Translations under genes and position numbers: made by a program
The notes under the pieces: generated by a model
What the model was told of the DNA's origin: nothing
What the model saw: only the letters and a program-made list of their open reading frames with translations
Database searches by the model: none
Virus record (IMG/VR): IMGVR_UViG_3300011115_000874
Coordinates: 1-64,000 of that record
Source: a virus
Length of the DNA: 64,000 bases
Reading direction: 5' to 3' (one strand)
In this document: positions 8,585-17,637 of the stretch, one piece after another
How positions within the stretch are numbered: position 1 is the first letter of the stretch
Layout of the letters: the number at the start of each line of letters is the position of its first letter

Positions 8585-9874
8585 TTACATTTTTCTTAAA
8601 ATGCCTTCAACAATATAAATACCTTGACTACCTGCTACTGTTATTCCTCTTGCAGATAGAGCGTCTCCAGCAAAATAAACATTATTATAAGTTGTGAGGC
8701 TTAAATCATTGTAGTTAACTAGAGGCTCTGCGGAGACATACTTTACTTCAGGAATATACATTCCCCAATCATTCTTAAACTCAAATACTTTATTCATTTG
8801 GTCAATAAAGTTAATAATGTAGTCAGCGTATTCACCCATTACTTCTTTAAATTGGTTTAAATTAAAAATTTGAACTGCGTTAACATTTTCGCCTTCAGAT
8901 GTTTGTGATGGTGTACGAGATGGACTATAGTATAATCCAATATTCCTAAATTGTAATTTACTTACTACTTCTCTTGACCATTCAAATGGATTTTCAATAC
9001 CTTTAATTTCCATTAAGATACCAAAGTTAGTCATATCATTTCTAAATTCTTCACCTTTTTTAGCATGACCATTATAGCTAATATCACCATATGTTTCTTC
9101 TACTGCTACATAAGCTGCGTTATTGTTTGTGCAGAATGAGCGTAATGATACATTATTGAATTTTTGGTATAGTTTAAAATCATAGCTAATATCAATTAGT
9201 TTTTGGAAGTATTTTTGTGGTGCTTCAAATCTAACTCCAATTTGTACTGATTTTGGTTCTGTAGGTAAATTATATTCGTCTGCTAATTGTTTACCAAAAT
9301 CAATGCCTGATTTGCCTACTGCAAATATTAGTTCATCATATGATATTACTTTTAAACTATCCTTAATATCAATATATTCAGCTTTAAAATCAATCGCTGA
9401 TACTTCAGTATTCCATTTAAACTTAACACCTTTATCAACTAAGTATGAGTACCATGTTTTAGCAATTTCATGTAGATAATTTGAACCAATATGCCATACT
9501 GGGAATAAACGTAATCCAAAGTATGGTTTAATAAAATCAGGTTCCGCTTGTGGATCAGAGCAAAATATTTCTTCTGGTTTAGGGTGGAAACGTCTAAAAT
9601 TACTAATAACTTGGTCCATCAATTCCATTGCTTTGTCTTCACCACAATACTTAGATAATACACCTCCGATTGCTGTGTGATATGTTAATTTACCATCACT
9701 CCATCCACCAGCACCTAACATACCAGTCATTACCTCTTCAGGTAAACGATTATGGGGGTCATTTCCTTTGTCTATAATGGTGATTAAGTCACCTGGGTAG
9801 CCGTTATCGACTAACTTGGTAGCTGCGTTTATACCCGCTACTCCCGCACCTATAATTACTATTTTCTTGTTCAT
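8585..9874 (-). CDS. FAD-dependent dehydrogenase-like flavoprotein
   Basis: This 429-aa flavoprotein has a Rossmann dinucleotide-binding motif I-I-G-A-G-V-A-G-I-N-A-A at residues 7-18. The C-terminal FAD motif N-V-Y-F-A-G-D-A-L-S-A-R-G-I lies near 400. It resembles COG2509-type uncharacterised FAD-dependent dehydrogenases. No signal peptide or membrane segment is visible. The substrate is unknown. It is a rare kind of gene for a phage and may be an auxiliary metabolic or tRNA/cofactor-related enzyme. It stands alone, with its own promoter and an upstream terminator that isolates it from the 932-aa gene. Confidence 0.8.
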   Translation of the reverse strand: MNKKIVIIGAGVAGINAATKLVDNGYPGDLITIIDKGNDPHNRLPEEVMTGMLGAGGWSDGKLTYHTAIGGVLSKYCGEDKAMELMDQVISNFRRFHPKPEEIFCSDPQAEPDFIKPYFGLRLFPVWHIGSNYLHEIAKTWYSYLVDKGVKFKWNTEVSAIDFKAEYIDIKDSLKVISYDELIFAVGKSGIDFGKQLADEYNLPTEPKSVQIGVRFEAPQKYFQKLIDISYDFKLYQKFNNVSLRSFCTNNNAAYVAVEETYGDISYNGHAKKGEEFRNDMTNFGILMEIKGIENPFEWSREVVSKLQFRNIGLYYSPSRTPSQTSEGENVNAVQIFNLNQFKEVMGEYADYIINFIDQMNKVFEFKNDWGMYIPEVKYVSAEPLVNYNDLSLTTYNNVYFAGDALSARGITVAGSQGIYIVEGILRKM

Positions 9875-9880
9875 ATAATA

Positions 9881-9912
9881 TTAATATAATAAATTTATTT
9901 TAAAAGCCAAAC
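9881..9912 (-). promoter_or_regulatory. Early promoter of the flavoprotein gene
   Basis: Minus-strand GTTTGGC and TTATATTAATA at standard spacing. The -33 box lies directly after a strong hairpin. Confidence 0.7.
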
Positions 9913-9916
9913 TAAG

Positions 9917-9941
9917 GTGGCCCACCTTTTGGGTGGGCCAC
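9917..9941 (-). terminator. Hairpin terminator after the 932-aa gene
   Basis: A perfect 10-bp stem (GTGGCCCACC with GGTGGGCCAC, 5-base loop) is flanked by a second short pairing (ACTAAG with CTTAGT). It ends the virion transcript just before the flavoprotein promoter. Confidence 0.8.
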
Positions 9942-9991
9942 AGCTCCTTAGTAGTTTTATTAAATCGACTGGCTATGAATCAGTCTATATG

Positions 9992-12790
9992 TTACTTATT
10001 TATTTTGCTATATTCATTAGCAGCTTGAACAATAGCATTTTTTAATGCTCTTCTTTCACCACCATCTCCTTTTAATAATTTATCATTTAGATATGGTATT
10101 ATGTCTCGTAAAATTAATTGTATTGCTTCTTCAACAGTGTTAATTCTTTGAAGTTGAGCTTTAAGTGTAGTATCATTTAGAATTGCTTTAACAGTCGCTG
10201 ATACATCTTTAGCTTCTTCTTCTTGTATTCTGTTTCTTAAATTAAAGAATACAGATTTAGTTTTGTTTTTATCCTTTTTATATTCAGGATCTAAGAATTC
10301 ACTATTTTGATTAAAGATAGCTAGAACCAAATCTCTAAATTCAGCTACTGTATCAATTCTTTTTAGTAATGATTTTATTGAACTTCTAGAAGCAATAGTT
10401 TTACCTATACGATCAACGTCTGGTTGGGTTTTGTTTTTATCTTGTAACTTATCAATGTTTCGGAGTTGTGTAGCTGCATCGCCCGGTTTCATGAAAATAT
10501 AATTACCTCCAGGTTGAGATATAAATCCTAATCCTTTTAATTGTTTCTTTTCAGCGTCACTAAGCTTAGATGAATCTAAAATACTTAAAGTATTATCACC
10601 TTCTGCTGCGTACATACTACCTAATAATGCTAATAATCTAACTTTACTTGCTTGTATAATATCATCAGTTATTCCTAATTCTTGGAACACATCATCTACC
10701 ATTGCTTCATTAAGTATATTAATCAATTTAAACTCAGTTACTGTTTGAGTTTGAGCTCTAGTTGTAGCGCCAGGTTTAGTAGCAATAGCTTTAGCTCTTG
10801 GTTGAAGATCAACATCTAATGATTTTGATATTTTTTTAAGTAAAGTATCAGGAGATTTTCTTATATTAATAATCAATCTAGCTATTTTTTTAGCTTCTTC
10901 TGATGTTGTTATTTCTCCTTGAGCATTTTTGTATTTACCATTAATAATACCAGTTAAAATAGTATCAGTTAAGTTACTAACTTTATTATCTCCTAACTGT
11001 TTCCATATATTACTTTTATCACTTATACGAGCTAATACTAATCCTATTTGAGAATTTCTATTAAACTTATTTAAAGTAGATACATCTTGTTTAGTTTGAG
11101 CAGGAGTTTGTGTAACTGGGGCTGCATTTGATGTTGTATCAGATGTAGGTTTTTCTTTTTTAGTTTTACTATCTGTAGGAGTTGCTCCTTTTGCTTTACT
11201 TTTTTCAGAAGCGTTAAAACCTAATTTATCAGGATCAACTACAAACTGGGAGTATACTAACTTTATTGGTTCTCCTCCTTTTTCAGAAGTATCAATATCA
11301 GTTTCAGAACTTTGAAATGATGATTGTGTTTCTAAAAAATCTTGAGCGTTTTGAACTTTTTGATCATCAATTCCATTATGAGTATCTACTTCAGCAAATG
11401 ATATATCTACTGTAATTCCACTACCGTATGTTTTTTCTATAGCATCTTGTACTTTTTGAGCAGCTAATTTAGCTACTTTTTCAGATGAATCAAGACGTTG
11501 ATCTAATAAATCTCCTCCACTATTAGACACATTACTATCATCTCCTTGGTTATGAGATACAGCGGCTCCGTATTTTATTTTTAAGGTAATTTTAGTTAAA
11601 TTTTCACCCTTATTAGATTCAAGTTGATCATTTAAATCATCTATAGTTTTTTCAGCTAATTCATTTGCTGATTTTTCTAAACCTGCGTCATCTAATGTAC
11701 CTTCACCTGTCTCATATGTTTGAGTAGTAGCTGTATTATCTGTAACTTCTAAACCTTGAGTATCCACACCATTTTGATCTAAACCTCTAACAACCTCTGA
11801 GTCATCAATTTCAGTATTATATGGTGTTCCAGATGTTGGGATGTTTTGATCTATTTCTGTTCCTTCCTCTCCACTAGATTTATCAGCATCTTGACTATCT
11901 TGATCTGTGAAATCTTGTACTCCTGTGTCGTCAGGATTAGCTAAAGCTCCACTAGGACCATACATTCCAGTTACATCAGCATCTGTAAATAAACCTACAG
12001 TGCCTGCTGAGGCGTTTGATAAAGTCATTGCTGCTGTTAAGAACGCTAATGCTTTTTTACCACCTAATTTATTACCTACAAATCTAAAGAATTTCATTAT
12101 TTTGTTGCCAAAATTCTTTTCTCCTTGTTTTGCGATATAATCTACTTCTTTATTAGCCCAAATTTCAGCGGGTGCTGTGTATGTATATTCTTCTACATCT
12201 GGTTCAGGACCACCAAGTTTATAATCAACTGGGGGTTGGACTATATATTCCATATTAGGTTTTAACCCAAATTGTTTTTTACCAGCATCAATTACTATAT
12301 CTCCTCCATTCCATTTAACTTTAGAATTTGCTTTTCCTTTCCAAACAAATTTATCTCCAGGTTTTAAATTTTTTAATTGGTTAAAATCTGTAAATTCTTG
12401 CACATTACCTTCTTCAGCTTCTTGTAATTTGTTTGCTAAATTTAAAGTTTGAGTAGCTCTAAGTGTTTGAAAAAATTGATCTACATTTCTTTTATTAACT
12501 TTAGATAAATCACCAAGAATTTCTGTAGGGTTAAATCCTGTTTTCTTAATAGAGTCTACAACTTTTTTAGTTACTTGTTGTGCTTTAGCAGGTAATTTAG
12601 AAAATTTATCTTTAATTTTACTTGCTATACTTTTTAAATTAATCTCATTAATTTCCTCTTTTAAAATGCCTTTAGAATAATAATGATTATATAGGTATAC
12701 CTCAGTTAGTATACCTATAATTTCATTATAATTATCTTGAGCAGGCTTAACCCCTGCTAGTTGTTGCATTCTTAAAAATTCTTTATTCAT
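9992..12790 (-). CDS. Large leader/LAGV-motif virion protein
   Basis: This 932-aa protein is not assignable to a named family. It starts M-N-K-E-F-L-R-M-Q-Q-L-A-G-V and has an L-T-E site near residue 29. The same F-L-x-M-Q-x-L-A-G-V motif ends the adjacent upstream protein. A single hydrophobic segment (K-K-A-L-A-F-L-T-A-A-M-T-L-S) lies near 245, followed by a long acidic low-complexity linker. A later alpha/beta region has an OmpA-like feel (D-Q-R-L-D-S-S-E-K-V-A-K-L-A-A-Q-K). The C-terminus is helical. Size, repeats and context suggest an internal or ejected virion protein. Confidence 0.55.
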   Translation of the reverse strand: MNKEFLRMQQLAGVKPAQDNYNEIIGILTEVYLYNHYYSKGILKEEINEINLKSIASKIKDKFSKLPAKAQQVTKKVVDSIKKTGFNPTEILGDLSKVNKRNVDQFFQTLRATQTLNLANKLQEAEEGNVQEFTDFNQLKNLKPGDKFVWKGKANSKVKWNGGDIVIDAGKKQFGLKPNMEYIVQPPVDYKLGGPEPDVEEYTYTAPAEIWANKEVDYIAKQGEKNFGNKIMKFFRFVGNKLGGKKALAFLTAAMTLSNASAGTVGLFTDADVTGMYGPSGALANPDDTGVQDFTDQDSQDADKSSGEEGTEIDQNIPTSGTPYNTEIDDSEVVRGLDQNGVDTQGLEVTDNTATTQTYETGEGTLDDAGLEKSANELAEKTIDDLNDQLESNKGENLTKITLKIKYGAAVSHNQGDDSNVSNSGGDLLDQRLDSSEKVAKLAAQKVQDAIEKTYGSGITVDISFAEVDTHNGIDDQKVQNAQDFLETQSSFQSSETDIDTSEKGGEPIKLVYSQFVVDPDKLGFNASEKSKAKGATPTDSKTKKEKPTSDTTSNAAPVTQTPAQTKQDVSTLNKFNRNSQIGLVLARISDKSNIWKQLGDNKVSNLTDTILTGIINGKYKNAQGEITTSEEAKKIARLIINIRKSPDTLLKKISKSLDVDLQPRAKAIATKPGATTRAQTQTVTEFKLINILNEAMVDDVFQELGITDDIIQASKVRLLALLGSMYAAEGDNTLSILDSSKLSDAEKKQLKGLGFISQPGGNYIFMKPGDAATQLRNIDKLQDKNKTQPDVDRIGKTIASRSSIKSLLKRIDTVAEFRDLVLAIFNQNSEFLDPEYKKDKNKTKSVFFNLRNRIQEEEAKDVSATVKAILNDTTLKAQLQRINTVEEAIQLILRDIIPYLNDKLLKGDGGERRALKNAIVQAANEYSKINK

Positions 12791-12816
12791 AGTATAGTTT
12801 CCTATAAAGTGATAGA

Positions 12817-13332
12817 TTACAGGTTAATTTTTTTCTCGTTATATTGAGCTTCAGTAATTACACCTGCTAATTTTTGCATTTTAAGGAATGTTTCGTTTAT
12901 TGCTTTTTCTTCCTCGTCCATTGGTTGATGTTTAGTTTGACCTGCATTCCATGGATCATCTACTTCTGCATCATTCCAATTGTTTTCAGGGTTGTACTTA
13001 TCACCTTCTTCAACAGCTGGTTCGTCAACTGGTTCGTCAGTCACTACTTCTTTACCTTTGTTTTTCTTAGTTTTAACTTTTTCTAATTTTTCTTTAGATT
13101 TTTCAAGAGTTTTTAAATGTTTTTTAAGTTCATTTAATTTAGTAGGATCTACTAATTCTTGCATTTCTTCAAGGCTTTCAGCCATTTCAATTTTCTTATT
13201 TACTTTTTCAATAGCTTCAGTGTAAGCATTTAATTTAGCTTCCATTGCTGCGTTTTCAGCAACATCTTCAATTTCTTTAAGATTGTTACTGATTGATTCT
13301 CTTATGATTGAACGTAGTCTGTTAATTTCCAT
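12817..13332 (-). CDS. Coiled-coil leader protein with C-terminal LAGV motif
   Basis: This 171-aa protein begins with an amphipathic helix ending in N-L-K-E (possible prohead-protease site). A coiled coil rich in E and K follows (about 35-95), then an acidic linker. It ends with F-L-K-M-Q-K-L-A-G-V-I-T-E-A-Q-Y-N. That terminal motif recurs at the N-terminus of the next gene and, in my memory, in many uncultured marine/freshwater phage proteins. A scaffold or internal core role is an inference. A late-type motif precedes it. Confidence 0.55.
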   Translation of the reverse strand: MEINRLRSIIRESISNNLKEIEDVAENAAMEAKLNAYTEAIEKVNKKIEMAESLEEMQELVDPTKLNELKKHLKTLEKSKEKLEKVKTKKNKGKEVVTDEPVDEPAVEEGDKYNPENNWNDAEVDDPWNAGQTKHQPMDEEEKAINETFLKMQKLAGVITEAQYNEKKINL

Positions 13333-13348
13333 TTTGATTGTATTTTAT

Positions 13349-13357
13349 TATAAATAT
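13349..13357 (-). promoter_or_regulatory. Late-type AT motif
   Basis: Plus-strand TATAAATAT lies 16 bases before the coiled-coil leader gene. Confidence 0.5.
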
Positions 13358-13368
13358 GTTGAGGTTTA

Positions 13369-16300
13369 TTAAACTGTTTTCTTTTCTACTGATTTATTTA
13401 ATTTAAAGTTTCTAACACCTTTAATCGCTCTGATATCAGTAAATAATTGTTGTAAATCTTCATCTTTAAATCCATCAGGATATGGATGTGGATCAACTTT
13501 CATTTTAATTATTGTATAGTAGTTGGGATTACTAAACGCAGATGATTCGCCTGATAAATCATAATCTTTGCTTGATACAATTGTTACACCAGGTAGTGAA
13601 CGTATATCAGATAATATATCTTTTTGTGGGCGATCTTCAGTATTAGTTAATAATAATCCTTCAATATTATATTGAGTAGATTCTTCTTTAATTATTTTTA
13701 AAGTTAACTTACCATTACCTTTAATAACACGATGCCATTCACCTTTAGGTATTGAAATAGGTTGATTCATAGAAATTGGTAGTTGGTTTTCTAATTGTAT
13801 TTTCCAATCAGTTTTGCCTACAATTTCCACTACTCGATTTTCATTATCACGATGCCATTTAAGTTCAATAGGATCAATATTTTCATCAAACTCACGAATG
13901 ATATGTTCGTTGGTTACTTCTAAGTCCTTATACGGTTTAGTTTTAACTTTAGATTTAATTTCCTCTAGTTCTTCTGGTGTTGCTGCTCCCATTGCTACTC
14001 GTAATATATCTTCGGTTTCACGTAAGTTACGAGCTGTTAAAGTATCTATAAAGTTACCTACTCTACCCATATTAAACGCGGTATTAGTGGTTATAATATA
14101 ATGTCTGGCCTCAGGTTGGAACGATGCTTGTCCTATCATAGTACCACTAGCTAAACGAATGATATACATTCTACTTTGACCAGCAGATATAATTCTAGTA
14201 ACTTGCCCTCTGTCTCCTAATGCTCTATTACGACTTGCTACTCCATTGTCATTAGCTACTACTGTACCTGATAATATTCTACTTTTAAGTGAGTCTGGTA
14301 AAGCAGTGAATCCTTGTGCTAAGCCTGCTCCAATAATTACTTGTCGAACAGCATCATTTGGTTGGGCAGTAGTTGCTGGTGGTGTAGCTGCTGCGGCTGC
14401 AGGTGTTCTAGTACCTCTAACTGCTCCTGCAGGTGGTCTTGTTCCTAATATTGTGGATACTTTAGCTGGGGTAAGATTAGCTCTAAGTAAATTACCTGTT
14501 TGTGGGCTAAGTTTTCTACTTTCAGATGGATTATTTTGATTTATAATATACCATGTTCCTTCATATTGGGCTGGTTTGTATATATTATCAGCAGTTAAAG
14601 GAGGGTTAGCAGCTAAGAATTTTTGTCCAGCATAATATTGGGATCCAGCTAAAGCAAGGAATTGAGCAGAATCATAAGCTAAATTTTGAGATCTTAAATA
14701 ATTAAAATATTCAGACCATATTTCTTGGTTTGCCATTTTTCCACTACCAAATCTTCCATCTTCTCTGTAATTAAATGCTACAGAACTTCTATCTAAAGGA
14801 TTATTTGTATTCCATAAATTAAGTTCATTCCCTGTACTGCTAGGTATTATTATAAAACTTTCATCTCCTTTTCTTACTATTCTTTTTTCTGATGGAGTCT
14901 GTTTCACTATTGAGGCTACAGTTGACATAGGTAGTACTGATGGAGGAATACTATCAAATGCTGAAACTATCCTTATAATACCATCTTGAATACCACCACC
15001 TACTGTATCTGATTTTAATATACTTTGGACAGAATCATCTTCAAATGGTACTGGTGTGTATTCTCCATTTTCAGATTTATATGCCTTAAAAGTATTTGTA
15101 TCTAACACTATTTCGCCTTCATCAGTGTTTGCTGTTATAATAGCTGATTTAGAGTCTTCTTCTTTTGATTTATCAATTACTTTATCAACAGTATCTTTAG
15201 GTAAAAGATTATCTTTTGTTAGCTTTAATAAAGCATCAAAAGGCATCTCATCAAATCTAGGTAAACTCCTTAATATACTACTTGTACGAGAGTTTACTTT
15301 AACATTAGGATATGTATCTTTTTCAGTAAATAAACCCATTGATACATCATCACCACTAAATTTTAATTTAATTATAGCTTTATCATCATTAGAAACATAA
15401 TATCTTTCATCACTAGGGATATTAAGCAATTCACCTTTAACTACTGCTTTTTTAGCTGAAAAAGGGATACTACGTGATTTTAAAGTATCTGTGGATACTT
15501 TTGAAAATCTTCTAGCATTAGCTATAATTGATTTTTGATTTTGATTAGAAAAAGAATCAAATTCTTGTAATAATGTATTTATATCTATCATCCCATAGTT
15601 TTTAGCTACTATTGTAGCCATGTCTTGGTTATCTGGGAGGATAGTTTTTACAAATTTTTCATTAGTAATATCACTAAAAAGTCCTTTTCCTTTTCTAATA
15701 ATAAGATATCGTTCTTTAAAATCTGGTGGTGCTACTTCCCATTCTTCAACTGTTATAGCCATATTAGCATACTGTCGAGTTGATAACTCAACTTTACTAA
15801 CAGGAACATATCTAAATATTCTTTCTAAACCTTGAACTGATGGGAAATTTTGTTCAACAAATGACCATGGTTCCCATCTATTCCATTCTGTACCTCTACC
15901 ACCAACATCATTATTTGATCTATCTGATACTTTATAAGTATTATCACTACCTACTACAACAACAAAGAAACTTTTTCTATCACTATTTGGTAGATTAGTA
16001 TCTTTTACTAAATAAAATGTTGGATTTTTTCTATTTGAGTCGTAGCGATAATTACCAAATGATCCTTTAGTGATACACCATTGTTCACCTTTACCAAACT
16101 TTAAACAGTTTTCTTCATTATGACCACTATAAATTATAAGACCATTTTCATTATAAACAACGTCTGGGATGTTTGATGTATCTTCATCATCTTCTTCTTT
16201 ACTTGAACCTTTATAAGCGGATACAAGTTTAATTAAAGATTTTAATGGATATTTAGCTAAATCCTTTTCAGTTACTTTAGGATTATTTTTTAATCGTTCA

Positions 16301-16476
16301 TCAAAATAGTCAATATAATCGCTTAATTGTTTATCAGCAATTGTGATGTCGAAATCATCTGCTTCTTGTTTAAATTTGTCCATTAACTGTTGCTTAACTC
16401 TTGGAGCTAAAGCTTCAGATAAATTGTTTGACCAATTATTAACTAAATGTTCTATTAATTTATGAATATTACTCAT
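13369..16476 (-). CDS. Giant internal virion protein, unknown fold
   Basis: This 1035-aa protein is unassigned. The N-terminus is an amphipathic helix ending N-N-L-S-E-A near residue 22, an (L/I)-x-E site. Around 115-150 there is N-E-E-N-C-L-K-F-G-K-G-E-Q-W-C-I-T, a Cys...Trp-Cys segment I recall from large phage virion proteins. An Ala/Pro/Thr-rich linker lies near 670-690. The C-terminal 70 residues (R-S-L-P-G-V-T and R-A-I-K-G-V-R segments) form two ferredoxin-like half-repeats. It is probably a head-packaged or injected protein. No enzymatic motif is certain. Confidence 0.55.
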   Translation of the reverse strand: MSNIHKLIEHLVNNWSNNLSEALAPRVKQQLMDKFKQEADDFDITIADKQLSDYIDYFDERLKNNPKVTEKDLAKYPLKSLIKLVSAYKGSSKEEDDEDTSNIPDVVYNENGLIIYSGHNEENCLKFGKGEQWCITKGSFGNYRYDSNRKNPTFYLVKDTNLPNSDRKSFFVVVVGSDNTYKVSDRSNNDVGGRGTEWNRWEPWSFVEQNFPSVQGLERIFRYVPVSKVELSTRQYANMAITVEEWEVAPPDFKERYLIIRKGKGLFSDITNEKFVKTILPDNQDMATIVAKNYGMIDINTLLQEFDSFSNQNQKSIIANARRFSKVSTDTLKSRSIPFSAKKAVVKGELLNIPSDERYYVSNDDKAIIKLKFSGDDVSMGLFTEKDTYPNVKVNSRTSSILRSLPRFDEMPFDALLKLTKDNLLPKDTVDKVIDKSKEEDSKSAIITANTDEGEIVLDTNTFKAYKSENGEYTPVPFEDDSVQSILKSDTVGGGIQDGIIRIVSAFDSIPPSVLPMSTVASIVKQTPSEKRIVRKGDESFIIIPSSTGNELNLWNTNNPLDRSSVAFNYREDGRFGSGKMANQEIWSEYFNYLRSQNLAYDSAQFLALAGSQYYAGQKFLAANPPLTADNIYKPAQYEGTWYIINQNNPSESRKLSPQTGNLLRANLTPAKVSTILGTRPPAGAVRGTRTPAAAAATPPATTAQPNDAVRQVIIGAGLAQGFTALPDSLKSRILSGTVVANDNGVASRNRALGDRGQVTRIISAGQSRMYIIRLASGTMIGQASFQPEARHYIITTNTAFNMGRVGNFIDTLTARNLRETEDILRVAMGAATPEELEEIKSKVKTKPYKDLEVTNEHIIREFDENIDPIELKWHRDNENRVVEIVGKTDWKIQLENQLPISMNQPISIPKGEWHRVIKGNGKLTLKIIKEESTQYNIEGLLLTNTEDRPQKDILSDIRSLPGVTIVSSKDYDLSGESSAFSNPNYYTIIKMKVDPHPYPDGFKDEDLQQLFTDIRAIKGVRNFKLNKSVEKKTV

Positions 16477-16488
16477 TACTAAATTTAT

Positions 16489-16497
16489 TATAAATAT
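16489..16497 (-). promoter_or_regulatory. Late-type AT motif
   Basis: Plus-strand TATAAATAT lies 12 bases before the 1035-aa gene. Confidence 0.5.
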
Positions 16498-16503
16498 GGG
16501 TAA

Positions 16504-16929
16504 TTATTCTTCAGTTTTATCAACTAATGGACCTCCAACAACCCAAGCATCACAAGTTCGAGCAGCAGCACATTTAAATTTTAAAAATCTGCAATATCCT
16601 AATTTACCAGCATCAATTACATCAAATGGATCTTCTGATCCTCCATCGTTACCTATACCTTTAGCGATACAGTCTAGTGTTTTTGTTGTGATATCAAATG
16701 CAGCACAGTTACCACATAATGAAGTTTTAGCTTCTTCTATAGAATCAAGCTGCCACATATCTGCTTTAGCTTGCCAAAATTTTTCATTTGGTTCATTTGG
16801 ATTTAAAGGACCATATCCTTGATTTTTAATAGCTTTTTGTCTATTTTGAAGATTTAATTCTATGTTTTGTGTAGCAGCAGGACATTTATCTATATCTGCT
16901 TCATTTAAGATATCTACTAATTTTATCAT
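16504..16929 (-). CDS. Leader-tagged cysteine-rich protein
   Basis: This 141-aa protein starts at 16929, not at an in-frame ATG five codons upstream. The chosen ATG overlaps the TGA of the preceding gene (ATGA), and the product then begins with the tag M-I-K-L-V-D-I-L-N-E-A-D. The body has seven or more cysteines in C-G-N-C-A-A-F, L-G-Y-C-R-F and K-C-A-A-A-R-T-C-D-A-W. I recall this cysteine pattern from proteins of uncultured T4-like marine phages. It may bind metal. No function is known. Confidence 0.65.
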   Translation of the reverse strand: MIKLVDILNEADIDKCPAATQNIELNLQNRQKAIKNQGYGPLNPNEPNEKFWQAKADMWQLDSIEEAKTSLCGNCAAFDITTKTLDCIAKGIGNDGGSEDPFDVIDAGKLGYCRFLKFKCAAARTCDAWVVGGPLVDKTEE

Positions 16930-17636
16930 TTTGTTTTCCCCCATTTTTTACCTTTACCTTTAGTTTTACATTGAGATGGTGTAGGACGACATGATGGGTA
17001 TTTAGATCGTTTTTCACCTTCTTTACGCCCACAAGGTTTACATTTACCATTTCTACATGTATTGCAATCTACCCACCCACCTTCTTTACCTGGTGTGCCT
17101 TTACGTTTAAACCATTTATGCAATGATTCGTCTTCAGTTAAAATATCTTGAAATTCTTGAGGTAATTTTTTAATGTTTACTAATTTAGCAGGAATTGATT
17201 TTAATTCAGCATCTATAGCTTTATTAGCTCTATGATTACCATCTATAATATATTTATAATCTCTATTATCATCTACAATAATAATAATAGGATATTTAAA
17301 ATCAGCAGCACTTAACCTATCTGATTCTATACCACCACTGTCTTTTTTAATAACTATTTTTTTAATTTTTTCAATAGGGGCTTGAATAATAGGATAATCT
17401 TTTATAATATTCAAAAGTTGTGTTAATGTTATTTTTTGTCCATTTTTTCCTGTCCAAGATGTTTTTTGCCAATCTTCTTTTAAATCTTTCCAGATTTTAC
17501 CTTGACGACATCTAACAATAGCACCTGATTTGTAAGCAGATGGTTTATCGTATTTACGATCAGCAATACGTTTACAGCGATCTGCTTTTTTCTTTTTCTC
17601 CTCAAGGAGTTGTTTTAATATCTCTGTAAGTTTCAT
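16926..17636 (-). CDS. Leader-tagged ParB-like protein with DUF5872-like end
   Basis: This 236-aa protein begins M-K-L-T-E-I-L-K-Q-L-L-E-E, a variant of the shared leader. A basic Cys segment (A-D-R-C-K-R-I-A-D-R) follows. The middle has a ParB/sulfiredoxin-like core with Y-I-I-D-G-N-H-R-A-N-K-A near 129-140, the nucleotide-binding G-x-H-R motif. The C-terminus (H-K-W-F-K-R-K-G, G-G-W-V-D-C-N-T-C, R-K-Y-P-S-C-R-P-T type) matches what I know as DUF5872. ParB-fold proteins can be CTPases, kinases or nucleases. Which applies here is unknown. Confidence 0.72.
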   Translation of the reverse strand: MKLTEILKQLLEEKKKKADRCKRIADRKYDKPSAYKSGAIVRCRQGKIWKDLKEDWQKTSWTGKNGQKITLTQLLNIIKDYPIIQAPIEKIKKIVIKKDSGGIESDRLSAADFKYPIIIIVDDNRDYKYIIDGNHRANKAIDAELKSIPAKLVNIKKLPQEFQDILTEDESLHKWFKRKGTPGKEGGWVDCNTCRNGKCKPCGRKEGEKRSKYPSCRPTPSQCKTKGKGKKWGKTK

Positions 17637-17637
17637 A

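Noticed and set aside
13814-14539. Long open frames on the plus strand opposite the 1035-aa gene
   Set aside because: They have no promoter or leader and lie wholly within a conserved minus-strand coding region, so they are codon-bias shadows.
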